Shown: positions 51,558 through 61,945, counted from the stretch's first letter. The stretch: 64,000 nt of DNA from Pedobacter sp. B4-66 (GCF_018492665.1 NZ_JAFVME010000003.1:186001-250000); one strand, 5' to 3'. The notes: generated by a model from the sequence alone, not told the origin. Numbers and translations: made by a program.

Positions 51558-53696
51558 ATGAAAATAACATACACACAAAGTCAATCCCGAAAGATTCTCC
51601 TTGCTTTTCTGGCTATTATAATTGTTTTGGCTGTGGCAGCCCTTTTTGTCCGAAATACCATATCACATAAATTAGAGAACATAGTAAAACAAGCAGATAA
51701 TGTAGAAGTTGACGGTTCCAAACCTCAGCAGATACTTTTGCTTTTACACCAGGCAGAAGACGATTTTCAAGAATCTTTACTTAATGTAAAAAGTACAAAA
51801 AGTGTAGACTATAAAGCTAAATTATCTAAAGCTTTCGACGAAATAGATATACTGTTAAAAAGGACTACTGATACACTTAACCTAACACCAGATCAGAGTA
51901 CAAAAGTGAAAGAGTGGTACAATAAAAAACTTACCCTTTCAGATAAACTCTACTCAGTTAAACATAATTTCGATTCACTTCTTACAGTGTACGCTCAGTT
52001 TTCTGCTGAAGATGGGAAAGGCGAACCAAAGATAGTTACTATTATAAAATCTGATAAGAAGATAAAAAGCAAAACAGATACTGTTCGCAAAGAAGTCGTG
52101 GGACAGAAAAAAGGTTTGTTTTCAAGATTAAAAGATGCTATCTCTAATAAAACAAACAATTCTGGTCCAAAGGCAGTAGTAGAAATAAACCACCGACAAG
52201 TAACTGAAAATTCAGCGCTTGAGACACGCAAAGAGTCTGAAAGAACCAGGTCGGTATATCTCAATAAGCTACAGCAACTACAAGATCGAAATGTAAAAAT
52301 GCTTACCATGCAGCGTGAGTTAATAAGTCTAAACGATCATATTACCACAGAGCTCGAAAATATAATTAATGATGTTAAAACGCTTAATTATAAGATGGCC
52401 GATGAGTTTAAGGCAATGGCCTTCAAAAGTTATCAGGAGTCTACCGGATTGCTAAATAGGTTATATCTGGCAGCGCTTTTCTTGGTTTTGGTTTTTGCTA
52501 CCTTGCTCATTGTGTTTATTATCAAGCTAAACGAATCTGAAGTACAGCTACGCAAAGAAAACGAAAGGGCGGTCACCATAGCACAACAGAAAATGGACCT
52601 TTTGTTACATATGAGCCATGAGATAAGAAATCCACTAACCGCTATAAAGGGCTTCCTTTATATTTTTAGTCAAACGGAATTATCTAAACGTCAATCCGAT
52701 ATGCTGGATTCTATCCGCTTATCATCAGATATGTTATTGGGTACTTTAAACGATACACTAGACGCCGCTAAGATGGAAAACAGCGAGTTTAAGTTTAATA
52801 ATGACCCCTTTAACCCCAATTTTGTACTTACCGGTTTAATAGAGAACATGGAGTTCAGTGCCATTAAGAAGAAGCTAAACCTACATTACGAATTCGAGGG
52901 AGATAAAGAAGCAATATTACTCGGCGATAGTTTTAGGCTAAAGCAAATTATGATTAACCTGTTGAGCAACGCCATAAAATACACCAAAGAAGGAGAAATT
53001 AAGGTGCGTGCCAGTTTGGTAAGGCTAAATGATCAACCAAGATTAACGGTAGACATTGCAGATACAGGAGCGGGGATCAGTGTAGATCAGCAGGTTAATC
53101 TGTTCTCTAAGTACTACCAAACCAGCTCTTCTAAAGGCAAAACCGGTACGGGACTAGGGTTATACATTTGCAAGCAATTTGTAGAACTTCAGGGCGGTAA
53201 AATAAGTGTAAAAAGCACTGAAGGAGAAGGTAGCGTTTTTTCATTCTATATTCCATATTCAGAAAACAATGAAAAGGGTGAGTTAGCGAAAAAACAAGAA
53301 ATAGAAGATCCGCTTTCATTACTTAATGGAATAAGTATTCTTGCGGTTGACGACAACGAGCTTAACCTTAAATTCCTTAAAATGATGACGCAAAAATGGA
53401 ATGTTAAATTCTATAGTGCATCTAATGGGTTGGAAGCATTGGATATTTTGGCGAAAGAAAAAGTGACGGTAGTGTTAACAGATATTCAAATGCCGGAAAT
53501 GGATGGATATGAACTTTTAAAATCCATTAAGAAATTGCCTGCACCATTAAATCAACTACCTGTAATAGTAATTAGTGCCGGTCCTGAAGAGTTTGAAATG
53601 AATAAAATTTTAACCAAAGGCTTTTCAGGTGTAGTCAGTAAGCCGTTTGTGGAATCTGGTTTAATTGAAGAAATAGCGAAAGCTATAAAGGGGTAA
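51558..53696 (+). CDS. Hybrid sensor histidine kinase/response regulator
   Basis: 712 residues. One transmembrane helix at about 12-32, a long periplasmic helical region, a second helix at about 300-320, then HisKA with His354 (MSHEIRNPLTAIKG), HATPase (NLLSNAIKYTKEG; DIADTGAGIS; GTGLGLYI) and a C-terminal receiver with Asp642 (VVLTDIQMPEMDG). Membrane-bound sensor; its target is unknown, and the REC may relay to an unlinked HPt protein. The gene is not in an operon. Confidence 0.93.
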   Translation: MKITYTQSQSRKILLAFLAIIIVLAVAALFVRNTISHKLENIVKQADNVEVDGSKPQQILLLLHQAEDDFQESLLNVKSTKSVDYKAKLSKAFDEIDILLKRTTDTLNLTPDQSTKVKEWYNKKLTLSDKLYSVKHNFDSLLTVYAQFSAEDGKGEPKIVTIIKSDKKIKSKTDTVRKEVVGQKKGLFSRLKDAISNKTNNSGPKAVVEINHRQVTENSALETRKESERTRSVYLNKLQQLQDRNVKMLTMQRELISLNDHITTELENIINDVKTLNYKMADEFKAMAFKSYQESTGLLNRLYLAALFLVLVFATLLIVFIIKLNESEVQLRKENERAVTIAQQKMDLLLHMSHEIRNPLTAIKGFLYIFSQTELSKRQSDMLDSIRLSSDMLLGTLNDTLDAAKMENSEFKFNNDPFNPNFVLTGLIENMEFSAIKKKLNLHYEFEGDKEAILLGDSFRLKQIMINLLSNAIKYTKEGEIKVRASLVRLNDQPRLTVDIADTGAGISVDQQVNLFSKYYQTSSSKGKTGTGLGLYICKQFVELQGGKISVKSTEGEGSVFSFYIPYSENNEKGELAKKQEIEDPLSLLNGISILAVDDNELNLKFLKMMTQKWNVKFYSASNGLEALDILAKEKVTVVLTDIQMPEMDGYELLKSIKKLPAPLNQLPVIVISAGPEEFEMNKILTKGFSGVVSKPFVESGLIEEIAKAIKG

Positions 53697-53798
53697 CTAA
53701 AGCTTCGAAAGGGTGAGGACTTTGGTAGTTAATGTTTGTCTATTTATGCTGCTTAACGAAGCTACTCCGAAAACTACAGCTAAAAGGATTCTTTTCAT
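53697..53798 (-). CDS. 33-residue peptide with signal-like start (doubtful, maybe remnant)
   Basis: The minus-strand frame from the ATG at 53798 reads MKRILLAVVFGVASLSS..., which resembles the signal peptide of Bacteroidota secreted proteins, then a short tail and a stop. It overlaps neither neighbour. It may be the start of a lost gene rather than a functional peptide. Confidence 0.25.
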   Translation of the reverse strand: MKRILLAVVFGVASLSSINRQTLTTKVLTLSKL

Positions 53799-53835
53799 TT
53801 GTTGTGTGTTCTATTTGGTAGTAATAGAACAATGA

Positions 53836-53868
53836 ACGTGCCGTAGAATCACGCAATAACTGGCACGT
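53836..53868. repeat. 7-bp inverted repeat before the cyclophilin pseudogene
   Basis: ACGTGCC (53836-53842) and GGCACGT (53862-53868) are perfect complements separated by 19 nt. Possibly a weak hairpin or a binding site; function unknown. Confidence 0.3.
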
Positions 53869-53958
53869 CTGCGAGATCAGGCAATTTACCGACCAGTAGC
53901 AATAATATATCGACAGAATCCTATATTAGAGATATATTCTTAAAATTGGAAAAATCAA

Positions 53959-54630
53959 ATGAGAACTCGTACACTAACCTTGGTGTTTTTACTAATTGCT
54001 TCTATGGCTAATGCCCAATCAACCTATGTGAGGTTGGTTACCAATAAAGGCAACATCACTTTGCTTTTGTACGACGAAACGCCAAAGCACAGAGATATGT
54101 TTCTTCAAACCATAAAGAAAGGCCTTTATAACAATGCGCAATTCAATCGTGTTATTCAATCTTTTGTTAGCCAGAGTGGGGAACTTGATGAGACTATTCT
54201 GGATAGAGAAAAACAACATCCCGAAATGCCAATACAACGCTTAGCTGCCGAAATAAAGCCAACCTTGTTTCATAAAAAAGGAGCTCTTGGCGCTGGCAGA
54301 AACGACAATCCTGAAAAGAGTTCATATTTAACGCAAATGTAACTTGTAGTAGGCAAACCTCAAACAGATGAACAGCTTGATGCCCTGGAAAAGAAGAAGG
54401 GAGTTAAATTCTCATCATCTCAGCGAGCTATCTATAAAACAATCGGCGGAACACCCCATTTAGATAATGACTATACAGTTTTTGGAGAGATAGTAGAGGG
54501 AATGGAGGTAGCTGATGCAATAAATTCAGTAAAAACGGATAAAAATGATCTTCCTTTAGAACCTGTAACCTTTAAGCCAGTTATTCTATCTAAAAAACAA
54601 GCTGCTAAGTTTAAAGTGATAAAACATTAG
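53959..54630 (+). pseudogene. Cyclophilin-type peptidyl-prolyl isomerase gene with in-frame TAA
   Basis: One frame runs from ATG 53959 to TAG 54628-54630 (224 codons) with a single internal TAA at 54340-54342. Before the stop: signal peptide, YVRLVTNKGNITLLLYDETPKHRDMF, FNRVIQSFVSQSG. After it: LVVGKPQTDEQLDAL, and TPHLDNDYTVFGEIVEGMEV, the C-terminal half of a secreted cyclophilin; the stop replaces what is normally an aromatic residue. Full-length enzyme would need readthrough; otherwise a recent inactivation or sequencing error. Confidence 0.85.
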
Positions 54631-54665
54631 CCATCGATTGTAAACTTACCAAACGAAATATCTTT

Positions 54666-55298
54666 ATGAAAATAGCGCTCCTAACTACTTTGCTTTTACT
54701 GCTAAACTTCCAAAAACCTACAATCGATAATGATAAAAGCAGATGGAAGCCTTATTATGTTGATACTGCGCCAATAGAAGTAGCTAATAACTGGTTACTA
54801 CCATTTGATGTAACTAATAGAAAAGATATAAAGCAAATCAAAGTCATCAGCATTTTTGGAGATCATAGAGATAGTTTTTACAAAGGACACATCCATACCG
54901 CAATAGATATTAACCCGGCAAAATCTAAAACAGAATTAGTAAGCGTTTACCCTATGGCAAAAGGCGTGGTATGTTCAGTGCATTTGGGTGAAAACCAGCA
55001 AACAATTGTAGTAAAACACAAGCTTGCCGATGGGAAAATCATGTATACATCCTACAAACACTTAAAAGAAGTATACGTAAGGCAAGGTCAGCAAATAAGT
55101 GAAAACACAAAGCTAGCCCGTTTGTTTACAAAGCAAGAATCGAAAAAATATGGGGGAGACTACCATCATCTTCATCTCGAAATCCGCAAAAGTTTTGATG
55201 ATTATGGTTGTGCCAGTTGGTTAACTATGAATCAAAAACAGCTGAATCAACGTTTTTATAATCCATTGATTTTTCTAAAAACAAAATTAAAAAGTTAG
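54666..55298 (+). CDS. M23-type peptidoglycan peptidase-like secreted protein
   Basis: 210 residues with a signal-like N-terminus (MKIALLTTLLLLLNFQK). The M23/LytM-like fold is suggested by HTAIDINP (about 80, first His and Asp) and HHLHLEIRKS (about 167-176, the H-x-H zinc motif). It would hydrolyse peptide bridges in peptidoglycan in the periplasm; zinc ligands appear complete. It is 35 bp downstream of the cyclophilin pseudogene. Confidence 0.8.
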   Translation: MKIALLTTLLLLLNFQKPTIDNDKSRWKPYYVDTAPIEVANNWLLPFDVTNRKDIKQIKVISIFGDHRDSFYKGHIHTAIDINPAKSKTELVSVYPMAKGVVCSVHLGENQQTIVVKHKLADGKIMYTSYKHLKEVYVRQGQQISENTKLARLFTKQESKKYGGDYHHLHLEIRKSFDDYGCASWLTMNQKQLNQRFYNPLIFLKTKLKS

Positions 55299-55366
55299 CC
55301 CGGCAGTTGTTATATTTAATAGTAGTTAGTTACTAGATTTTAATTGCGGTTATTTAAATAAATTGT

Positions 55367-55741
55367 ATGGATGCACATGAATTAAGAATCGGAAATATTG
55401 TTGGCCATAAAGACGGAAGCTGGTTTGTTGTAACGGAAGATCAATTTAAAACCCCAAAATTTTGGGAGTCTTTTCATGGTTCCTATCAGGGAGTACCAAT
55501 AAACGAATACTGGGCGTCATCCCTGGGCTTACAAGTTAAACTAAGCGCCTTCATAACCTATGTAGAAGATAGCCAAGGTCAAAGTAATGAGTTCAATTTA
55601 TTAAACTCAGTTGATGAAAATAAACGCGAAATCTGGATTGTTCAGTACAATGAGCAGCCTTTAAAAAGAGTACAGTATGTACATCAAATCCAAAATCTGT
55701 TTTTTGCAATCAGTGATTATGAGCTAACTTTAGCGTTGTAG
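55367..55741 (+). CDS. Conserved hypothetical protein
   Basis: 124 residues, soluble. The start MDAHELRIGNIVGHKDGSW resembles the 'ELRIGN' proteins common in Bacteroidota genomes and their prophages, of unknown role. No motif or signal peptide. It is followed by a convergent hairpin. Confidence 0.65.
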   Translation: MDAHELRIGNIVGHKDGSWFVVTEDQFKTPKFWESFHGSYQGVPINEYWASSLGLQVKLSAFITYVEDSQGQSNEFNLLNSVDENKREIWIVQYNEQPLKRVQYVHQIQNLFFAISDYELTLAL

Positions 55742-55747
55742 TGAGTA

Positions 55748-55776
55748 GTTTAATGATGGTTTGCCCATCATTAAAC
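55748..55776. terminator. Hairpin between convergent genes
   Basis: A perfect 12-bp stem (GTTTAATGATGG / CCATCATTAAAC) with a 5-nt TTTGC loop lies between the ends of the 55367 and 55787 genes. There is no long T-tract, but the position between convergent genes supports termination. Confidence 0.6.
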
Positions 55777-55786
55777 GCAGACCATC

Positions 55787-56245
55787 TTAAGCGCCAAACT
55801 GATTTAAATGGTGATCTAGGTGCTTATAGAACATGTTATTCCATTCAGCTTTTGCAAGTACGCCAAATGAATGCGATTCCTTATTATCGAAATGACTTTC
55901 TCCTAATTGCTGAGTTTTTTCGATATAGCTAATTAAGCGTGCTTTTTCAGTTTCAAACACTCGAGGGTTGGTAATCAAAAACTGAGGAGCAGTAGCACCA
56001 TTTTTACCATAAGGTTTTTCATTAACAACCTTATTTTTGATCATCAACTTTAATATAAATTTCAAAAGAGTATTTGGTTGTTTATGAATGTCATCATATA
56101 CCAACTCGTAAGTTACATTACAATGGGCAAGCATACGCGCAACATCCATTTTCCCCCATTGTGGTTGATTGTCAGATGTAAGCTTATTGATTCTTGCAAT
56201 TATTTCATCAGAAACAGGTTTGGTAAAGATATTAGGTAATGCCAT
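55787..56245 (-). CDS. DUF1569 (DinB-like) protein
   Basis: 152 residues. QWGKMDVARMLAHCNVTYELV (about 35-55) with its His, and the HLDHHLNQFG (about 142-151) C-terminus, match the DUF1569 members of the DinB superfamily, which bind metal in a four-helix bundle. Function unknown. Confidence 0.85.
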   Translation of the reverse strand: MALPNIFTKPVSDEIIARINKLTSDNQPQWGKMDVARMLAHCNVTYELVYDDIHKQPNTLLKFILKLMIKNKVVNEKPYGKNGATAPQFLITNPRVFETEKARLISYIEKTQQLGESHFDNKESHSFGVLAKAEWNNMFYKHLDHHLNQFGA

Positions 56246-56357
56246 TTATAAGGATGTTAATTAAAATTAGTTTGTGGTTTTTCGCCCTTTGTTCTTGAAA
56301 AATCACCTTGTTCATCAACAATAAGGCGCCATGAAGTTAATTAAAAATACAATCAAG

Positions 56358-57371
56358 TTAGTTGGAAAAACTAAAACTACCACCATAATCACGGATGTGA
56401 TCCCTATAAACAGTATGATAATGCACCTCCGCAGGAAACACTGCACCGGGCTGACAAATGAATTCAATCCATACCGATGGGCCATCAATTCGCACATAAT
56501 CAGTCTTGTTGATTAGCATAGGGTTGCCGGAATATGCAATGTAAGTACTATCGATTTCTGAGCTGTAAGTTGCTATTAATTTTTTAGCCGTAGCATCATC
56601 AGCAATCTGAGCCCAAACTTTTATCGCCTCAATGACCATTGCTTTTTGTTGTTTGTTTAGCTTTCCTACTTTTAATCCGGCTTTTACATCAGGAAATTTA
56701 CCATCTGCACCAGGGCCAACCGAAACATCGCCAAATGCAGCACTTAGTTTAGCATCTTCTAATTGCTCTGAATTTAATGAGGCAATCATAGCTACCAAAC
56801 TATCATGGTTCGCTTTAAGTGGAGAATAAGTTACTCCATTTGCAGTAAAGTTTTTTGGCTCTAACCCAATAAAAAGGGGCGAAGCACTTATTACTTTTCC
56901 ATTGTCAAACGTTAAATTAACTGCCAAATGATGTCCACCCAACTGCAATTGCCATTTACTTGTAGCACTTGGTTTACCTAAAAAGGCAATGATATAATTT
57001 CCTGATGAGTAGCCACTACGATTAGTGCCCAGAAAACCATCTGCAGCTAAAATCTGCATAGCCTGATCATATCCTCTCGAAGGAAGTGTACCCATAGCTG
57101 CTTTAACTACTTCTTTAGCATATCTGAGTTGTTTATCTGTTAATGAACCTAATAAAACTCCAACTCTACACTGCAATCCGCAAGGGAGGTTGGTCCATTT
57201 TGTGGCGCTCTCTTTAGTATAGCTAATTACGGCTGCTTTCTGTTGATCAGTATTTAACGATTCAATAAATGTATTAGCTGTGCTTAAAACAGTTTTAATA
57301 GATGTCGCCTTGGTATTTAGCCCGCAAACCAATACAAATAATATACAGAATAGAGTGCGTGATTTTTTCAT
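56358..57371 (-). CDS. DUF3500 secreted protein
   Basis: 337 residues with a signal peptide (to about 22). The DUF3500 family is recognised from the central LGGHHLAVNLTF and the C-terminal QPGAVFPAEVHYHTVYRDHIRDYG, with several conserved His and Asp residues that look like a metal site. Biochemical function is unknown. Confidence 0.87.
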   Translation of the reverse strand: MKKSRTLFCILFVLVCGLNTKATSIKTVLSTANTFIESLNTDQQKAAVISYTKESATKWTNLPCGLQCRVGVLLGSLTDKQLRYAKEVVKAAMGTLPSRGYDQAMQILAADGFLGTNRSGYSSGNYIIAFLGKPSATSKWQLQLGGHHLAVNLTFDNGKVISASPLFIGLEPKNFTANGVTYSPLKANHDSLVAMIASLNSEQLEDAKLSAAFGDVSVGPGADGKFPDVKAGLKVGKLNKQQKAMVIEAIKVWAQIADDATAKKLIATYSSEIDSTYIAYSGNPMLINKTDYVRIDGPSVWIEFICQPGAVFPAEVHYHTVYRDHIRDYGGSFSFSN

Positions 57372-57550
57372 TTGTTTTTTTATCCAAATTAATAAAAAAT
57401 TGAATGAAATGCTACACCTACTTCAGCTTTGGAGAGTGCTAATGTGAGGCCACAGTGCTTTAACAATGAGTCGACCTTTTTCTAGAAAAACGTGGATTGA
57501 CTCTAGCCAAACTAAAGAGCCAAATTATGTAAGTTTCAAAAATAAGAGCG

Positions 57551-58933
57551 TTAAAATTGTGGTTCTGCAGCTTGAAGTTTTTTTGATCTGTTAAATAGGA
57601 TCATTAAGACTAATCCAATCAAAGCATATAGACTTAGAACTATCAAAGATGGTATATTTACTGAAACAGCTATATTCTCTGATTTCATAAAAAGTGTCAA
57701 AATAGAAAGCCCAATTCCGGCACCTAAAAAGTATGATGTTGTGCCAATGCTTGATCCAAGGCCATAATGTTCCTTCGGGATTCCCTGTACTGAGAGCACA
57801 GATAAACTGGTATAACACATGGTCATTCCTAGTCCGGTAACAAACGTCGCGGATAAAAGCACCAGCGCCAGCGAGTGATTAAACAGTACACTATTGGTTA
57901 AAAATATACCACCGATTAGCATACTCAACATTCCCGCAATGCCCAATTGCGAAATGGTTAGTCTTTTAGTTAAAAAAGGTATTCCGAATTTTGCAACTAT
58001 GGCCGACAATAAACTAAAAGGAACTAGCAATAATCCAGATTTTGCAGCACTCAAATTCATGTCTTTTTGAAGAATCAAGGAAACCATAAACAAGAATCCG
58101 GTAAAAAATCCACCTAGAAGTATAAATGCAAGGTTGGCGGTAACTACGGAAGATGAGTTAAATATAGACAGGTTGATTAGTGGATCTGTGAGGCGAGTAA
58201 GTCTGTTATAAAGTACTTTAAGGCATATAATTATTAAAACAACAAGAGAACTAAGTAGCCCGACGTGTTTTTGAAAATCGCCAACGGTATGCACGGCGTA
58301 GCTAATCATAAGTAGAGTGGTTGCAAGTAACAAGCCTGAAATAATATCAGGGGTGCTTTTATTCTTCTCAGGCGCATCCACTTCCAGATAGAAATAAGCT
58401 ATAATTACCACAAAAAACAGGATAGGTACATTGATAAGGAAAACCCAATGCCATCCCCACAAAGTACTGATAATACCACCAAAAGACAAACCACTGCCTG
58501 AACCGATGGCCGCAAAGGAACTGAAAATGCCTATTGCTTTGCTACGTTCTTTTTCTTCTGTGAAATTGTGAATTACAATAGATAGGGAAGAAGGCATAAT
58601 CAACGCCGCTGCCAAACCTTGTAGGGCTCTAAAAATAGCCAGCATTTCAAAAGATGACGATAGTCCTGCGCCTAAAGAGGTTAGCAGAAACAATACGGAG
58701 CCAATCATGAATATCTTCTTTTTCCCTAATACATCCGATAGTTTGCCACCAATAATAAGAAAACCTCCATAAAGCAATACGTACAGGGTTTGGAGCCATT
58801 GAACCTGATCGTTGCCAACTTTAAATTGGGCTTGAATAGATGGTATAGTTAGATTGATAATTGCAATATCAAGGGCCTCTACAAAAATAGCCATAGAAGC
58901 AATCATCAGGATGATATTCTTTTTTGAAAACAT
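57551..58933 (-). CDS. MFS drug exporter, DHA2 (14-TM) type
   Basis: 460 residues with about 13-14 transmembrane helices. EALDIAIINLTIPSIQAQF (motif D1-type), GGKLSDVLGKKK (motif A), and the GSGSGLSFGG region fit the EmrB/QacA group. It should export small hydrophobic compounds with protons. The Lrp-type regulator gene is divergent, 129 bp away, and may control it. Confidence 0.9.
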   Translation of the reverse strand: MFSKKNIILMIASMAIFVEALDIAIINLTIPSIQAQFKVGNDQVQWLQTLYVLLYGGFLIIGGKLSDVLGKKKIFMIGSVLFLLTSLGAGLSSSFEMLAIFRALQGLAAALIMPSSLSIVIHNFTEEKERSKAIGIFSSFAAIGSGSGLSFGGIISTLWGWHWVFLINVPILFFVVIIAYFYLEVDAPEKNKSTPDIISGLLLATTLLMISYAVHTVGDFQKHVGLLSSLVVLIIICLKVLYNRLTRLTDPLINLSIFNSSSVVTANLAFILLGGFFTGFLFMVSLILQKDMNLSAAKSGLLLVPFSLLSAIVAKFGIPFLTKRLTISQLGIAGMLSMLIGGIFLTNSVLFNHSLALVLLSATFVTGLGMTMCYTSLSVLSVQGIPKEHYGLGSSIGTTSYFLGAGIGLSILTLFMKSENIAVSVNIPSLIVLSLYALIGLVLMILFNRSKKLQAAEPQF

Positions 58934-59062
58934 AAGTTAGCTAGTTGTCCTGTCAAAAGTATATATAATGAATTCCTGATTCAAATGATAAAAAATAATA
59001 AGAACAATTATATTGATATTTGAACTTACAAAGAACAATAGTCTTTTAAGCACTTATAAATA

Positions 59063-59551
59063 ATGAAGAAAACAGAACAAAAGAAATTACCGGAAATCAG
59101 TTTGGATGGCAAAGACCATGAAATATTGAAACTAATTGAGTCAAACAGTAAACTTACGGTTAGGGAAATTGCTGCGCAAATTCATTTAAGCCCAACGCCA
59201 ACTCACGACAGAATAAAACGATTAGAAAAAAACGGTGTAATAAAGCAGTATTCGGCTATTCTTGATAAGCGGTTGGTTGGCAAAAGAATGATTGTTCTGT
59301 GCATGGTTACTTTAAGAGAACATAACAAAAAAGCTGGGGCTGTTTTTGTAAATGCGGTAATGGGCTTTAAAGAGGTGATTGAATGCTACAATATTTCGGG
59401 CGATTTTGATTTTATGCTCAAAATTGTTGCCGAAGATATGGAAAGCTATCACACTTTTTTTGTCGATAAATTAACAGAGGTTGCGGGGATTGGCCAAACA
59501 AAGAGTGTATTTGTAATGGATGTTATTAAAGAAACTCATAATTTGATGTAG
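59063..59551 (+). CDS. Lrp/AsnC family regulator
   Basis: 162 residues: an N-terminal HTH (about 22-65, LTVREIAAQIHLSPTPTHDRI) and a C-terminal RAM ligand-binding domain (about 80-150, IECYNISGDFDFMLKIVA). It probably controls the divergent MFS gene or amino-acid genes in response to an amino acid. Two direct AAGAACAAT copies lie upstream (59000 and 59033 areas). Confidence 0.92.
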   Translation: MKKTEQKKLPEISLDGKDHEILKLIESNSKLTVREIAAQIHLSPTPTHDRIKRLEKNGVIKQYSAILDKRLVGKRMIVLCMVTLREHNKKAGAVFVNAVMGFKEVIECYNISGDFDFMLKIVAEDMESYHTFFVDKLTEVAGIGQTKSVFVMDVIKETHNLM

Positions 59552-59557
59552 CTTGTG

Positions 59558-61945
59558 TTAAATAAGCTGATGTTCTTCTGATTGTTGCTTCTCTATAGCA
59601 TATTGCGATACCTTTTTAAACAGTTCTTTAGGAAGAAATGGCTTTATAATATAGTCGTCGATACCAACTGCTGCAATCTGTGCTTCTATTTCGGTAGCAA
59701 GGTTTGCTGTAAGAGCAATTATCGGCTTGGTTACACCTGTTTTTCGCATCTTTTTGGCAGCCTCATAACCATCAAGGATTGGCATTTGCAAATCCATAAG
59801 TATAATCCTGTGTCTTGAATCGTCATATTTATGAAGGGCTTCAAATCCATTTAAGGCAACATCAATTGTGGCTCCCCAACCTTCAAGATATCGCTGTGCA
59901 ACAAGAACATTCATAGGGTTGTCTTCTACCAGCAGAATACAAATCCCTTCAAAAGGCTTAAGGTTTTCCTTAACGGGTTCTAAGTTGTAGTTGATTTCAT
60001 TTCTTTCTTCGCCCTTTTCAAAAGTCTGTTCAAAAAAGAATGTAGAACCTTTGCCTTCAACACTTTTTAGATATAAAGTAGAGTTTTGTAATTCAAGAAT
60101 TCTTTTGGATATAGATAAACCAAGTCCTGTACCTCTTGGGCCGTTAAATTCAGAAGAACCAGCTTGCTCAAATCTCTCAAAAACCAGCCCTTGCTTTTCT
60201 GTTGATATTCCAACTCCTGTATCTTTTACCTGAATAGTAAGGGTAATTGAGGTTTTGGTTTGAGATACAACAGTTATTGAAACATCTACAGAACCTTTTT
60301 CTGTAAACTTAATAGCATTATGTACAAGGTTAGTTATTACCTGCGATGTTCTGGTTGGATCGCCAATTACTTTGTTTTGTATTGCTTTATCTATGGTTAA
60401 ATTAAGTGCTAAACCTTTTTCTTTTGCCGCCAACTCCAAACCTTTAACTACGTAGTTCGCTATGGTAGTAATATCCATCTCAACATGTTCAATTGATATT
60501 TTTCCTGCCTCAATTTTATGATAGTCGAGAATATCGTTTACGATAGCTAACAGGTTATTGGCTGAAAATAGTAATACGTCAAGGTGTTCTTTTTGATCTT
60601 CAGTAGGCTTACTTTTTAGTAGTAAATGACTCATTCCTATTACGGCATTGAGTGGTGTCCTTATCTCGTGACTCATATTACTTAGGAATTCGCTTTTAGC
60701 TTCATATCCTTCTTCGGCTATCCTTTTTGCGTTTTTTAAGGCAAAAGATACTCTGTACGATAGGGCTAAGGACTGAAGAAAGAAGAAGGCTATGTAACAG
60801 GTAAAAGTCACCATTTGATAGGGCGGAATAATTACCCAGTAATGAAGTAATGAGATGGCAAATACCGGAAGTAATGCAAGAGAGCTCATTAATGTGTATA
60901 TAGCACCCGGTCTATTTCGTCTGTATGCCTTAATATATACGTAAGGAACGTATAGCAGACAGAAGAGCATCACTACCAAAAAAGGATCTACCAGTTGGGT
61001 AAAATAGACCGCTGGTAAACAAAGTACTGCTAAACTAAAAAATGCACTTGCTATGCATATACCATTTGCCACTAAAGGCCTAATATCTTTGGGATATAGA
61101 TTAAGCGTATAGTGCGAAAATAATCCTATACCTATAAATAAGGATAAGTACTCCAACCTAACGGTAAAGTACCAATTCATGTTGGGGATAATGGAGTGTA
61201 ATATATAGGTATCTGTACCTATAATTCTATAACTAAAGACCAGAGAAAAGAGTGAAAACAGTAAAATGGTTTTGTCGCTTTTTCCAAGTAAATATAGCCC
61301 GAGAAAGAAAAGGCCGCCCATTAATAAGCATCCAGTAAGAAGTAAATTTATTGATGCTGTTTGTTTTTCTTCCAGCAATAGATCGTCTTTATTTCCTATT
61401 ATCAATGCCTTCTTTATCCCTCCCTTGCTATGAGCAAAATTAGAAATCTGCAACAGGAGGTTTAGCGTATCTACATTGGCAGATACAAGAACAGTGTTGC
61501 GCTCCCAATAAGGCTCAAAATCGTCTTTGTTTTTACCAACTACTCCGTTTGAGCTTTCTAGTACACCATTCACATATAGCCTGTAAGCACAGTAAACTTC
61601 GGGAATTGCAATTAGTAGCGCTTTTTTGTTCTTGGGTAGTAATACAGTTACTTTAAAAGTGGCGTATCCGAATGATGGAAATGATTTTCCATCTAGTTTT
61701 TTAGTCCATTCAAAAGGAAAATTAACGAGCAAACCTTTTTTTGATGTGGTATCCTGAGGACTAAGGAGTTGATTCCAATAGAACTCCCACTGGTTATTTA
61801 ATTCTACGCCTTTGGTTAACGATTGACTGGTTAAATCTATTACCGCTTTTGAGCTTGACGGGCGGCTATTATTGGCAGCAAGAGACTGAAAGCAGCTTGT
61901 TATGGCTACTGCAAAGACTAGAAGATAAGGTTTTTTAAACCACAT
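59558..61945 (-). CDS. 7TMR-DISM hybrid histidine kinase with C-terminal receiver
   Basis: 795 residues from the ATG at 61945, which starts a signal peptide (ten residues upstream are optional). Periplasmic 7TMR-DISM-like beta region (about 35-190), seven-helix block (about 195-400), HisKA with MSHEIRTPLNAVIGM, HATPase (NLVHNAIKFTEKG; VKDTGVGIS; GTGLGLSIS) and a receiver domain (LMDLQMPILDG). Complete kinase motifs, unlike the 7TM kinase at 22469. Target unknown. Confidence 0.92.
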   Translation of the reverse strand: MWFKKPYLLVFAVAITSCFQSLAANNSRPSSSKAVIDLTSQSLTKGVELNNQWEFYWNQLLSPQDTTSKKGLLVNFPFEWTKKLDGKSFPSFGYATFKVTVLLPKNKKALLIAIPEVYCAYRLYVNGVLESSNGVVGKNKDDFEPYWERNTVLVSANVDTLNLLLQISNFAHSKGGIKKALIIGNKDDLLLEEKQTASINLLLTGCLLMGGLFFLGLYLLGKSDKTILLFSLFSLVFSYRIIGTDTYILHSIIPNMNWYFTVRLEYLSLFIGIGLFSHYTLNLYPKDIRPLVANGICIASAFFSLAVLCLPAVYFTQLVDPFLVVMLFCLLYVPYVYIKAYRRNRPGAIYTLMSSLALLPVFAISLLHYWVIIPPYQMVTFTCYIAFFFLQSLALSYRVSFALKNAKRIAEEGYEAKSEFLSNMSHEIRTPLNAVIGMSHLLLKSKPTEDQKEHLDVLLFSANNLLAIVNDILDYHKIEAGKISIEHVEMDITTIANYVVKGLELAAKEKGLALNLTIDKAIQNKVIGDPTRTSQVITNLVHNAIKFTEKGSVDVSITVVSQTKTSITLTIQVKDTGVGISTEKQGLVFERFEQAGSSEFNGPRGTGLGLSISKRILELQNSTLYLKSVEGKGSTFFFEQTFEKGEERNEINYNLEPVKENLKPFEGICILLVEDNPMNVLVAQRYLEGWGATIDVALNGFEALHKYDDSRHRIILMDLQMPILDGYEAAKKMRKTGVTKPIIALTANLATEIEAQIAAVGIDDYIIKPFLPKELFKKVSQYAIEKQQSEEHQLI

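Noticed and set aside
56331..56516. Short plus-strand frame across the 3' end of the DUF3500 gene
   Set aside because: Overlaps the real gene and does not look like a protein.
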